From CAMYMQ01 sp963730305 (GTDB lineage: Bacteria > Pseudomonadota > Alphaproteobacteria > Bin65): 64,000 bases of DNA. The notes under the pieces are model-generated. The model searched no databases, was not told where the DNA came from, and worked only from the letters and a program-made list of their open reading frames with translations. Location: positions 186,001 through 250,000 of the forward strand of contig CAVSRB010000006.1 of NCBI GenBank assembly GCA_963730305.1, written 5' to 3'. Shown here one piece after another: positions 55,346-62,828 of this stretch; the stretch's first letter is position 1, and every line of letters begins with the position of its first letter. The translations under genes and the position numbers were made by a program.

Positions 55346-55999
55346 ATGAACGCCGAACCGCCGAAGCCCGTCGTCACCGTCGAGGCCGATCCGTTCATCC
55401 CCTATGTCGCGGAAGAGGACTTCCACCCGGCGCTGGGCGAGATCCTGACGCCCTACAAGAAGCGCATGGGCTTCGTGCCCAACGCGCTCAAGCTCTATGC
55501 CCATCGGCCGGAGATCGCCTCGGTCCTGTTCGCGCTCAACTCCAAGATCATGCGCGACCCGACCTCGACCCTGCCGCAGCTCTTGAAGCGCAAGATCGCG
55601 GCGATCTGCTGCGCGGTGAACGGCTGCGCCTACTGCACCTCGCACAGCTGCAACATGCTCAAGCGCCAGTCGTCGGGCGATCCGATGGACGCCGAGGGCT
55701 GGGACATGGACGAGGCCGAGCTGCAGGGCATCATCGACGGCTCGGCCGAGCCGGCCGACGAGATGGAGCGCGTGTGTTTCGCCTATGCCCGCGCCGCGTC
55801 CTTCGACCCGACCGACGTGCCCCAGACGATCCTCGACGACCTCAAGGAACACCTGACCCCGCCCCAGGTGATGGAGCTTGCGTGCGTCATCGGTTTCTGG
55901 AAATTTTACAACACCGTGCACGACAGCCTTCACATCCCGATCGAGAGCCATCTGCTGGGCGACACCGGCTACGTGAGCCTCGCCCGATCCCAGGTATGA
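55346..55999 (+). CDS. Carboxymuconolactone decarboxylase (CMD/AhpD-like) family protein
   Basis: 217 residues. The active motif C94-x2-C97-x2-H100 (NGCAYCTSHSCNML) is that of AhpD-like peroxidase-related CMD proteins, which reduce peroxides or open lactone rings. RMGFVPNALKLYAHRPEI and LKRKIAAICCAVN are other family blocks. An AGGAGAG site precedes the ATG. Its stop overlaps the MarR start (ATGA), so the two are coupled. Confidence 0.87.
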   Translation: MNAEPPKPVVTVEADPFIPYVAEEDFHPALGEILTPYKKRMGFVPNALKLYAHRPEIASVLFALNSKIMRDPTSTLPQLLKRKIAAICCAVNGCAYCTSHSCNMLKRQSSGDPMDAEGWDMDEAELQGIIDGSAEPADEMERVCFAYARAASFDPTDVPQTILDDLKEHLTPPQVMELACVIGFWKFYNTVHDSLHIPIESHLLGDTGYVSLARSQV

Positions 56000-56544
56000 G
56001 CGATCCTTCCGACCAAGGCGACGGCGCGGCGGCCTTCCGGCCGCCGCTGTCGACCTCCGCCGCGGCGCTGTTGGAGAACGGCAGCGACGGCCGCTTCCGC
56101 GCCATGGTCTACGACCTGCTCGCGCTCGAGGCGCAGATGCGCGAGGCGCGCGACCGGCTGGCGGTGGAGATGGGGGTGTCCGGGCCCGGCTACATGATCG
56201 TGATGGTCATCGCCCAGAAGCAGGCCGAGGGCATCGGCATCAACTCGATCGCCCGCCAGCTCCACGTCTCCGGCGCCTTCGTGACCACCGAAGTGGGCAA
56301 GCTGGTCCGGGCCGGGCTGGTCGACAAGCGGCGCAACCCGGAGGACCGGCGCGGCGTTCTGCTGCGGCTGACCGCCGCGGGCGAGGCGCGGGTCAAGGCG
56401 ATCGCGCCCGACATCCGGGCGGTCAACGACTACTTCTTCGGCGACCTGCGGGCTGCGGAGTTCGACTCCCTGTCCCGGCTCGCCGCGCGTCTGGGCAGCA
56501 AGTCCGCCGCCGAGTGTTTCGCAGCCGAGGAGGATGCCGCCTAG
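55996..56544 (+). CDS. MarR-family transcriptional regulator
   Basis: 182 residues with an N-terminal extension of about 25 and a winged-helix core: INSIARQLHVSGAFVTTEVGKLVRAGLVDKRRNPEDRRGVLLRLTAAG contains the recognition helix and wing. It overlaps the CMD gene by four bases and ends 137 bases before the EthD-OYE operon, so it is placed to control both. The TAGCTATT words before each operon are candidate targets. Confidence 0.88.
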   Translation: MSDPSDQGDGAAAFRPPLSTSAAALLENGSDGRFRAMVYDLLALEAQMREARDRLAVEMGVSGPGYMIVMVIAQKQAEGIGINSIARQLHVSGAFVTTEVGKLVRAGLVDKRRNPEDRRGVLLRLTAAGEARVKAIAPDIRAVNDYFFGDLRAAEFDSLSRLAARLGSKSAAECFAAEEDAA

Positions 56545-56681
56545 AGACGGCGCCTTCCCGACCGCAGGACGGTTGCCGGGGCGGGGAGAATTTGATTACA
56601 TCACTTAACTAAATTGTGTAGCTATTCCGTCCGCCCGGCGCGATCCGGCGGACGCCACCGGAAGCCGAACGGGGTCCCGCG

Positions 56682-57015
56682 ATGACCGTTTCCTATTTCG
56701 TGCGCTACCAGGGCATGCCCGAGCCGGCCGATCCCTTCGTCGACTATTACCGCACCCGCCACGCGGCGATCCTGGCCGAGTTCCCGGGCATCCGATCGCT
56801 GACCCTGCACACGCCCGTAGGGTGGCGCGATCGCTTTCCGGTCGACGGCGGACCCGACCGGCTTCCTCGCGCAGATGACCTTCGAGTCGGCGGCCGCCCT
56901 CGACGCGGCGCTTCGGTCCGAGGCGCGGGCCCGGGCGCGGGACGACTTCGCCAACCTGCCGCCGGTGCGCGGCCCGGTGACCCATCTCGCCATGGCCTCG
57001 GAGAAGATCTTTTGA
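56682..57015 (+). CDS. EthD/stress-responsive dimeric barrel family protein (frameshifted)
   Basis: 110 residues once one surplus base near 56856 is removed. The first part (MTVSYFVRYQGMPEPADPFVDYYRTRHAAIL) and the second (GFLAQMTFESAAALDAALRSEARA...DFANLP) together match small EthD-like dimeric alpha/beta-barrel proteins that assist oxidoreductases or isomerases. Its stop overlaps the TTG start of the old yellow enzyme gene, so both are made together. Confidence 0.7.
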
Positions 57016-58145
57016 GCGACGCTCGCAAGGCCGGGGAAGACGCGCGCCGGATCCTGCGCCGCGATCCGGACCCGCACCTGTTCCGGCCGATCACCTTCCG
57101 GTCGGTGACCGCGCGCAACCGGATCATGCTGTCGCCGATGTGCCAGTATTCGACGCCCGACGGCGCGCCGATCGCCTGGCACATGCAGCATCTCGGCTCG
57201 CGCGCCGCGGGCGGGGCGGGGATCGTCTCGACCGAGGCGACCCATGTCGAGGACCGGGGCCGGATCACGCCCTATTGCCTCGGCCTGTGGAACGACGACC
57301 AGCGCGACCGGCTGAAGCCGATCGTCGAGCTGGTCGCCGGGCTCGGCGCGGTGCCCGGGGTCCAGCTCGCCCACGCCGGGCGCAAGGCGTCGGTGTCGCG
57401 GCCGTGGGACGGCAACAAGCCGCTCGCGCCGGCCGACGGCGGCTGGGAGACGATCGGCCCGTCGCCGCTGCCCTACGGTCCCGGCTTCGCCGCGCCCCGC
57501 GCGATGGACGGCGACGACATCCGCACCGTGGTCGACGCCTTCGCCGCCGCGGCCCGGCGCGGGCGCGAGGCCGGCTTCCGGCTGATCGAGATCCACGCCG
57601 GCCACGGCTACCTGTTCCATTCCTTCCTGTCGCCGCTGTCCAACGCGCGCGACGACGACTATGGCGGACCGCTCGAGAACCGCGCCCGCCTGCTGACGGA
57701 GACGATCGCGGCGATCCGGTCCGAGTGGCCGGCCGACCTGCCGCTGTTCGTGCGCCTGTCCTGCGCCGACTGGGTCGAGGGCGGCTGGACCATCGACGAC
57801 ACGGTCGAGCTGGCGAAGCTGTTGGCCGCGCGCGGCGACGTCGACCTGATCGACTGCTCGTCGGGCGGCAACGACCCGCGCCAGGCGATCCCGGTCCACC
57901 CCGGCTATCAGGTGCCGTTCGCCGAGCGCGTGCGGCGCGAGGCGGGGATCGCCACCGGCGCCGTCGGCCTGATCCACACGCCGGACATGGCCGAGGAGAT
58001 CCTGGCCAACGGGCGGGCCGACCTGGTGGTGATGGGCCGGACGCTGCTGGCCGACCCGGTGTGGCCGTTGCGCGCGGCCAAGCGTTTGGGCGTGCGCGGC
58101 GCCTGGCCGGTCCAGTACGAACGGTCCGATATCTTCTTCGACTAG
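57012..58145 (+). CDS. NADH:flavin oxidoreductase, old yellow enzyme family
   Basis: 377 residues, FMN-dependent TIM barrel of the XenA/YqjM-like group. Seen: ARNRIMLSPMCQYSTPDG (with the regulatory Cys), QLAHAGRKAS, EIHAGHGYLFHSFLSPLSNARDDDYGG and DLVVMGRTLLADP. A TTG start overlapping the EthD stop is used. Such enzymes reduce activated C=C bonds or nitro compounds. It is followed after 11 bases by the DUF2848 gene. Confidence 0.9.
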   Translation: MSDARKAGEDARRILRRDPDPHLFRPITFRSVTARNRIMLSPMCQYSTPDGAPIAWHMQHLGSRAAGGAGIVSTEATHVEDRGRITPYCLGLWNDDQRDRLKPIVELVAGLGAVPGVQLAHAGRKASVSRPWDGNKPLAPADGGWETIGPSPLPYGPGFAAPRAMDGDDIRTVVDAFAAAARRGREAGFRLIEIHAGHGYLFHSFLSPLSNARDDDYGGPLENRARLLTETIAAIRSEWPADLPLFVRLSCADWVEGGWTIDDTVELAKLLAARGDVDLIDCSSGGNDPRQAIPVHPGYQVPFAERVRREAGIATGAVGLIHTPDMAEEILANGRADLVVMGRTLLADPVWPLRAAKRLGVRGAWPVQYERSDIFFD

Positions 58146-58156
58146 AGGGGACTTGC

Positions 58157-58846
58157 GTGACAAGCGAGGCGCATCTGGACTTCACGGTCGCCGGCACGGA
58201 CGGCGACGCGCCGCTGGCGGCGGCGATCGGCACGCTGGTGATCGCCGGCTGGACCGGCCGCGACGCCGCGGCGATGGAGGCGCATATCCGCGAGCTGGAA
58301 GAGCTCGGCATCCCGCGGCCGAAGACGACGCCGATCTTCTACCGCGTCGCCGCCACCCTGCTGACCACCGCCGGCGCGATCCAGGTCTCCGGCGACGGCT
58401 CGTCGGGCGAGGCCGAGACCGTGATCCTCGACGTCGACGGCGCCCGCTACGTCGGGGTCGGCTCCGATCATACCGACCGCGAAGCGGAGAAGATCAACGT
58501 GTCGCTGTCCAAGCAGATGTGCGCCAAGCCGGTCTCGCCGACCCTGTGGCGTTACGACGACGTGGCCGGCCACTGGGACGAGCTGGTCCTGCGCTCGTGG
58601 GCGCACGAGGGTGGGGCCCGGCGCCTCTACCAGGAAGGGCCGGTGACCGCGATGCGCACGCCCGACGACCTGATCGGCCAGTATGGCGGGCTCGCGCCCG
58701 GCGCGGCGATGTTCGGCGGCACGCTGGCCTTCGCCAAGCCGGTCGCGACCGCCGCCGAAGCGTTCGAGGTCGCGTTGGAGGACCCGGTGCTCGGGCGTAG
58801 GCTCACCCACACCTATCGGATCGAGACCCTGCCGGTCGAAGGCTGA
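58157..58846 (+). CDS. DUF2848 family protein
   Basis: 229 residues starting at a GTG with GAGGGG seven bases upstream. LVIAGWTGRDAAAMEAHI, LEELGIPRPKTTPIFYRV, GSDHTDREAEKINVSLSK and CAKPVSPTLWRYDD match DUF2848, a family related to fumarylacetoacetate-hydrolase-type enzymes and usually found in catabolic clusters. Reaction unknown. It is co-directional with the old yellow enzyme and cupin genes. Confidence 0.82.
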   Translation: MTSEAHLDFTVAGTDGDAPLAAAIGTLVIAGWTGRDAAAMEAHIRELEELGIPRPKTTPIFYRVAATLLTTAGAIQVSGDGSSGEAETVILDVDGARYVGVGSDHTDREAEKINVSLSKQMCAKPVSPTLWRYDDVAGHWDELVLRSWAHEGGARRLYQEGPVTAMRTPDDLIGQYGGLAPGAAMFGGTLAFAKPVATAAEAFEVALEDPVLGRRLTHTYRIETLPVEG

Positions 58847-58870
58847 GGCAACCAGGACAGGAGGCAACCC

Positions 58871-59272
58871 ATGCCGTTCAACAAGCCGCACAAGGAATTC
58901 TTCGAGCTCGACATGGACGAGGGCTGGCACAACCTGCCCGGCTATCCCGACGGCATCACGGAGAAGCTGCTCGCCAGCGACCTCGACGAGGAGAAGAAGA
59001 CGGGCAGCCGCACCCGCCTCCTGAAGTTCCAGCCGGGCGAATACACGACCGCGCCCTTCGTCCACGACCACTGGGAGGAGGTCTTCCTGGTCGAGGGCGA
59101 CCTGACCGTCGGCAACGACGCCCAGGGCGAGGGCGGCGAGAACTTCAAGGCGCCGACCTACGCCTGCCGGCCGCCGGGGGCCTATCACGGCCCGTTCAAG
59201 TCCGAAGGCGGCTGCCTCCTCTACGAGATCCACTATTACGACGAGGCCAACCCGTTCCAGGGCAAGATCTGA
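58871..59272 (+). CDS. Cupin-domain protein
   Basis: 133 residues forming a single cupin. Metal ligands are suggested by FVHDHWEEVFLVEGDL (His, His, Glu) and by the later AYHGPF His. An AGGAGG site precedes the ATG. Small cupins in catabolic operons often are dioxygenases or isomerases, but none can be assigned here. It closes the EthD-OYE-DUF2848-cupin operon. Confidence 0.85.
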   Translation: MPFNKPHKEFFELDMDEGWHNLPGYPDGITEKLLASDLDEEKKTGSRTRLLKFQPGEYTTAPFVHDHWEEVFLVEGDLTVGNDAQGEGGENFKAPTYACRPPGAYHGPFKSEGGCLLYEIHYYDEANPFQGKI

Positions 59273-59288
59273 GAACGGTTGCGGTCCA

Positions 59289-59366
59289 CCGTAGGGGCGG
59301 GTTTCCAACCCGCCCGTTGTGGATGGCGGACGCGATGGCGGGCGGGTTACAAACCCGCCCCTACGA
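59289..59366. repeat. Second copy of the GGGCGGGTT dispersed repeat
   Basis: Same layout as 4317-4392: ends CCGTAGGGG / CCCCTACG and two GGGCGGGTT-type hairpins. Here there is no T-run after the first hairpin. It lies between the cupin and amidase genes. Confidence 0.85.
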
Positions 59367-59390
59367 GATGGCGGGGCTTGGGAGAAGATC

Positions 59391-60752
59391 ATGACTGAAA
59401 ACGCGGGACCGCCGCCGCTCGCCGGGCTGCTGCGCAAGCTGGCGACCGGCGAGACCACCAGCGCCGCGCTGACCGAAGCGGCCCTCGACCGGGCGCGCGA
59501 TCCGGCGGGCGAGGGCGCGCGGGTGTTCACCGCGCTCTACGACGACGGCGCGCGCGCCCAGGCGGCCGCGTCCGATGCGCTGCGCGCGGCCGGCGTCGCC
59601 CAGGGCCCGCTCGCCGGCCTGCCGGTCTCGATCAAGGACCTGTTCGACGTCGAAGGCGAGGTGACGCGGGCCGGCTCGGTCGTGCGCAACGACGCGCCGC
59701 CGGCCGAACGCGACGCGCCGGTCGTCCGCCGGCTCAAGGCCGCCGGCGCGGTGATCGTCGGCCGCACCAACATGACCGAGTTCGCCTATTCGGGCGTCGG
59801 CCTCAATCCCCACTACGGCACGCCGGCCAACGCGTGGGACCGGGCCGGCCGCCGGATTCCGGGCGGCTCGTCGTCGGGCGCGGCGGTGTCGGTGACCGAC
59901 GGCATGGCCGCGGTCGGCATCGGCACCGACACCGGCGGCTCGGTGCGGATCCCCTCGGCGCTCAACGGGCTGACCGGCTTCAAGCCGACCGCCCGGCGGG
60001 TGCCGACCGAAGGCGCCTTCCCGCTGTCACACACGCTCGATTCGATCGGCCCGCTGGCGCCGACCGTGGACTGCTGCGCGCTGGTCGACGCGGTGTTGGC
60101 GGGCGAGGACCCGGCGCCGGTCGCCGCGCTGCCGGTCGAGGGCCTGCGCCTGGCGGTGCCGCAGACGCTGGTCTTCGACGGCATCGAGGACGGCGTGGCC
60201 AACACCTTCGCGGCGGCGCTGTCGCGCCTGTCGGCGGCCGGCGCGCGGATCACCGAGATCGGCCTCGAATCGCTGGCCGAGATCCCCAGGGTCAGCATCG
60301 CGGGCGGCTTCGCCGCCGCCGAGGCCTACGCGATCCACCGGGCCGACCTCGAGACCCGCGCCGACCGGTTCGATCCCCGGGTGGCCGCGCGGATCGACAA
60401 CGGCAAGAAGATCTCCGGCGCCGACTACGTCGACCTGCTCGCCGCCCGGACGCGGCTGCGCGCCGCGGCCGACGCGGCCTCCGCGCCGTTCGACGCCCTG
60501 ATCCTGCCGACGACGCCGCGGATCGCGCCGCCGATCGCCGATCTGGAGGCGAGCGACACGGTCTACGGCGAGGCCAACCTGGCGATGCTGCGCAACAACG
60601 CGCTGTTCAACTTCCTCGACCGCTGCGCCGTCTCGCTGCCGTGCCACGCCGCCGGCGACGCGCCGGTCGGGATGATGGTGGTCGGCGAGACGATGGGCGA
60701 CAGCCGGCTGCTCGCGGTCGCCAAGGCGATCGAGGGGGCGCTGGCGCGCTAG
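59391..60752 (+). CDS. Amidase-signature family hydrolase
   Basis: 453 residues. The Ser-cisSer-Lys triad is readable: K82 (SIKDLFD), S160-S162 region (GGSSSGAAVSV) and S184 (GTDTGGSVRIP). These enzymes hydrolyse amides (including allophanate and Glu-tRNA amidation in GatA). With no gatB or gatC nearby and a catabolic setting, a degradative amidase is more likely. The ATG at 59391 follows a GGGAGAAG site; the frame continues upstream only through the repeat. Confidence 0.88.
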   Translation: MTENAGPPPLAGLLRKLATGETTSAALTEAALDRARDPAGEGARVFTALYDDGARAQAAASDALRAAGVAQGPLAGLPVSIKDLFDVEGEVTRAGSVVRNDAPPAERDAPVVRRLKAAGAVIVGRTNMTEFAYSGVGLNPHYGTPANAWDRAGRRIPGGSSSGAAVSVTDGMAAVGIGTDTGGSVRIPSALNGLTGFKPTARRVPTEGAFPLSHTLDSIGPLAPTVDCCALVDAVLAGEDPAPVAALPVEGLRLAVPQTLVFDGIEDGVANTFAAALSRLSAAGARITEIGLESLAEIPRVSIAGGFAAAEAYAIHRADLETRADRFDPRVAARIDNGKKISGADYVDLLAARTRLRAAADAASAPFDALILPTTPRIAPPIADLEASDTVYGEANLAMLRNNALFNFLDRCAVSLPCHAAGDAPVGMMVVGETMGDSRLLAVAKAIEGALAR

Positions 60753-60776
60753 CGGCGCGTCGCGGTCGGACCGGGC

Positions 60777-61781
60777 CTAGCCCAGGAAGGGGTTGCCGCG
60801 CGCGTTGCGCAGGGTCTCGCGCGGCATGCAGCCGAACGCTTCGCGGTATTGCACCGAGAACCGGCCGAGGTGGGTGAAGCCCCAGCGGACGGCGATCTCG
60901 GTCACGCTGGTGCGGTCGTCGCCGGCGCACAGGTCGCGGTGGGCCTGGCGCAGCCGCCGGTCGCGCAGGAAGGCCATCGGCGTCGTGTTGCGGAAGCGGC
61001 GGAAGCCGATCTGCAGCCCCCGCGCGCTGACCCCCGCCACCCGCGCGATGTCCTCGAGCGCGATCGGCTGGTCGAGGTTGGCGTCGATATAGTCCTCCGC
61101 CCGCCGGACGTAGCGGGGGGCCGCCGCCGGCTGCCGCGGGTGCAGGAAACGCCGGTAGTTGTGGAGATGCCCTTCGAGCAGGCCGGACAGCAGCGCGCTC
61201 TCGAACTGGCGCGCCATCAGGCCGGTCGGGGCGATCGACGGCCGCCCCTCGTCGGCCTCGCCGACCAGGTGATGGACCAGCGCCCGGAAGGCCGCGCCCG
61301 CGCCCTGGCTCATGTCGAAGGCGCCCTCGAAGCGGATCGGCTCGGCGACCGTCCCGCCGAGCAGGGCCGACAGGTGGTCCTCCAGCGCCCGGCGGTCGAT
61401 CTGGACGAGGACCTGGCGGCAGCCCGAATCCCAGATCATGTCGGTCGGCTCGTGCGGGTTGAGCACGGCCGCGGCCCGCGAGGTCGAATGGTAGCGCTGG
61501 GCGCCGTTGGCGATCGAGGCCGCGCCCTCGACCGGCATCTGCACCAGGAAGAACCTGTCCAGGCAGCCCGGATTGATCGACGTCTTGGCGCCGTACTGGA
61601 TGTAGTTGAGCGACAGCCGCTCGCCGGGGAGGTGGTGGTGCCGCGCGTCGAGTTGGTCCCGGCCGATGATGTCGAGCCGGTGCGGGCAGAAGACCTGGGC
61701 GACCCGTTCCCGAGCTTCGTCGAGCTCGGCGGTCGCGAATCGCATGTGGCCGGATAGCGGCGTCTCTACCATCTGCGCCAT
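60777..61781 (-). CDS. AraC-family transcriptional regulator
   Basis: 334 residues: an N-terminal ligand-binding domain (AraC_binding_2-like, to about 200) and a C-terminal double helix-turn-helix domain (YVRRAEDYIDANLDQPIALEDIARVAGVSARGLQIGFRRFRNTTPM; VTEIAVRWGFTHLGRFSVQYREAFG). It is divergent from the SDR-StyA genes and convergent with the amidase gene. It probably activates the divergent operon; the GTCAATTCG repeats at 61899 are candidate sites. Confidence 0.9.
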   Translation of the reverse strand: MAQMVETPLSGHMRFATAELDEARERVAQVFCPHRLDIIGRDQLDARHHHLPGERLSLNYIQYGAKTSINPGCLDRFFLVQMPVEGAASIANGAQRYHSTSRAAAVLNPHEPTDMIWDSGCRQVLVQIDRRALEDHLSALLGGTVAEPIRFEGAFDMSQGAGAAFRALVHHLVGEADEGRPSIAPTGLMARQFESALLSGLLEGHLHNYRRFLHPRQPAAAPRYVRRAEDYIDANLDQPIALEDIARVAGVSARGLQIGFRRFRNTTPMAFLRDRRLRQAHRDLCAGDDRTSVTEIAVRWGFTHLGRFSVQYREAFGCMPRETLRNARGNPFLG

Positions 61782-61898
61782 CGTCCATCCCTCGCAATGC
61801 GCGGACTATCGCGGCGTGGCTCCGCCAGCATCCGGCCCCGCGGCCCGCCGCGTCAAGGCCGGCGTGCGACGATTCGCCGGCGCCGGCGCGGCCGCGAG

Positions 61899-61931
61899 GT
61901 CAATTCGTTCGTTTTCTGGATAGTCAATTCG
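61899..61931. promoter_or_regulatory. Direct repeats GTCAATTCG in the AraC-SDR intergenic region
   Basis: GTCAATTCG occurs at 61899-61907 and 61923-61931, 24 bases apart start to start, in the region between the divergent AraC and SDR genes. AraC proteins often bind paired direct repeats spaced by about two turns. Candidate operator, by position and spacing only. Confidence 0.45.
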
Positions 61932-62007
61932 CGTCGTGGCTAGCCCGCGCGCCGCGCCCGGCCGCACGCTCACCGGCAACGCAATCGCTGAGCCTCGGGG
62001 TGGAGAC

Positions 62008-62794
62008 ATGCGCGGATTGGACGGAAAGGTCGCCATCGTGCCCGGCGGCGCGACCAAGATCGGGGCGGGGGTCGTCGCGGCGTTCCACGCCGCCGGCACC
62101 CGGGTCATGGTCGCCGACATCAACGCCGAGGCCGGCCAGGCGGTCGCCGGCGGCTTCGACGACACGGTCGCCTTCCGCGCCACCGACATCACCCGGGACG
62201 ACGACATCGCGGCCCTGGTCGCGGACACGGTCGAGCGGTTCGGCCGCATCGACTTCCTGGTCAACGTCGCCTGCAGCTATCTCGACAACGGCGCCGAGTT
62301 CGACCCGCGCCGAATGGCTCGAAAGCCTCAACGTCAACGTCGTCGGCTCGGTCATGCTGATGCAGGCGGCGCGCGCCGAGCTGGCCAAGAACAAGGGCGC
62401 GATCGTCAATTTCGGCAGCATCTCGGCCCGCGTCGCCCAGACCGGGCGCTGGCTCTATCCGGTCTCCAAGGCCGCGATCCTCCAGCTTACCCGCAACCAG
62501 GCGATGGACCTGGCGCCGGACGGCATCCGCGTCAACGCGGTCAGCCCCGGCTGGACCTGGTCGAACATCATGGACGAGCTGACCGGCGGCGACCGCGCCA
62601 AGACCGACAAGGTGGCCGCGCCGTTCCACCTGCTCGAGCGGGTCGGCGACCCGGAGGAGGTGGCCCAGGCCGTCCTCTTCCTGTGCTCGGACGAGGCCAG
62701 CTTCATCACCGGCACCGACATCCGCGTCGACGGCGGCTACACGGCCATGGGGCCCGAGCGCGCCGCGCCGGCGATCCCGCTTCTCATGGAATAA
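62008..62794 (+). CDS. Short-chain dehydrogenase/reductase (frameshifted)
   Basis: 261 residues once one surplus base near 62308 is removed. GLDGKVAIVPGGATKIGAGVV carries the cofactor-binding glycines, then NFGSISARV supplies the Ser, and YPVSK the Tyr-x3-Lys; VNAVSPGWTWS and CSDEASFITGTDIRVDGGY follow. The ATG at 62008 has GGTGGAG just upstream. It probably oxidises or reduces an intermediate of the pathway of the next gene, StyA-like monooxygenase, 34 bases downstream. Confidence 0.85.
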
Positions 62795-62828
62795 CGACTT
62801 CAAAACAAACGTCTGAAGGGTGGCTATC

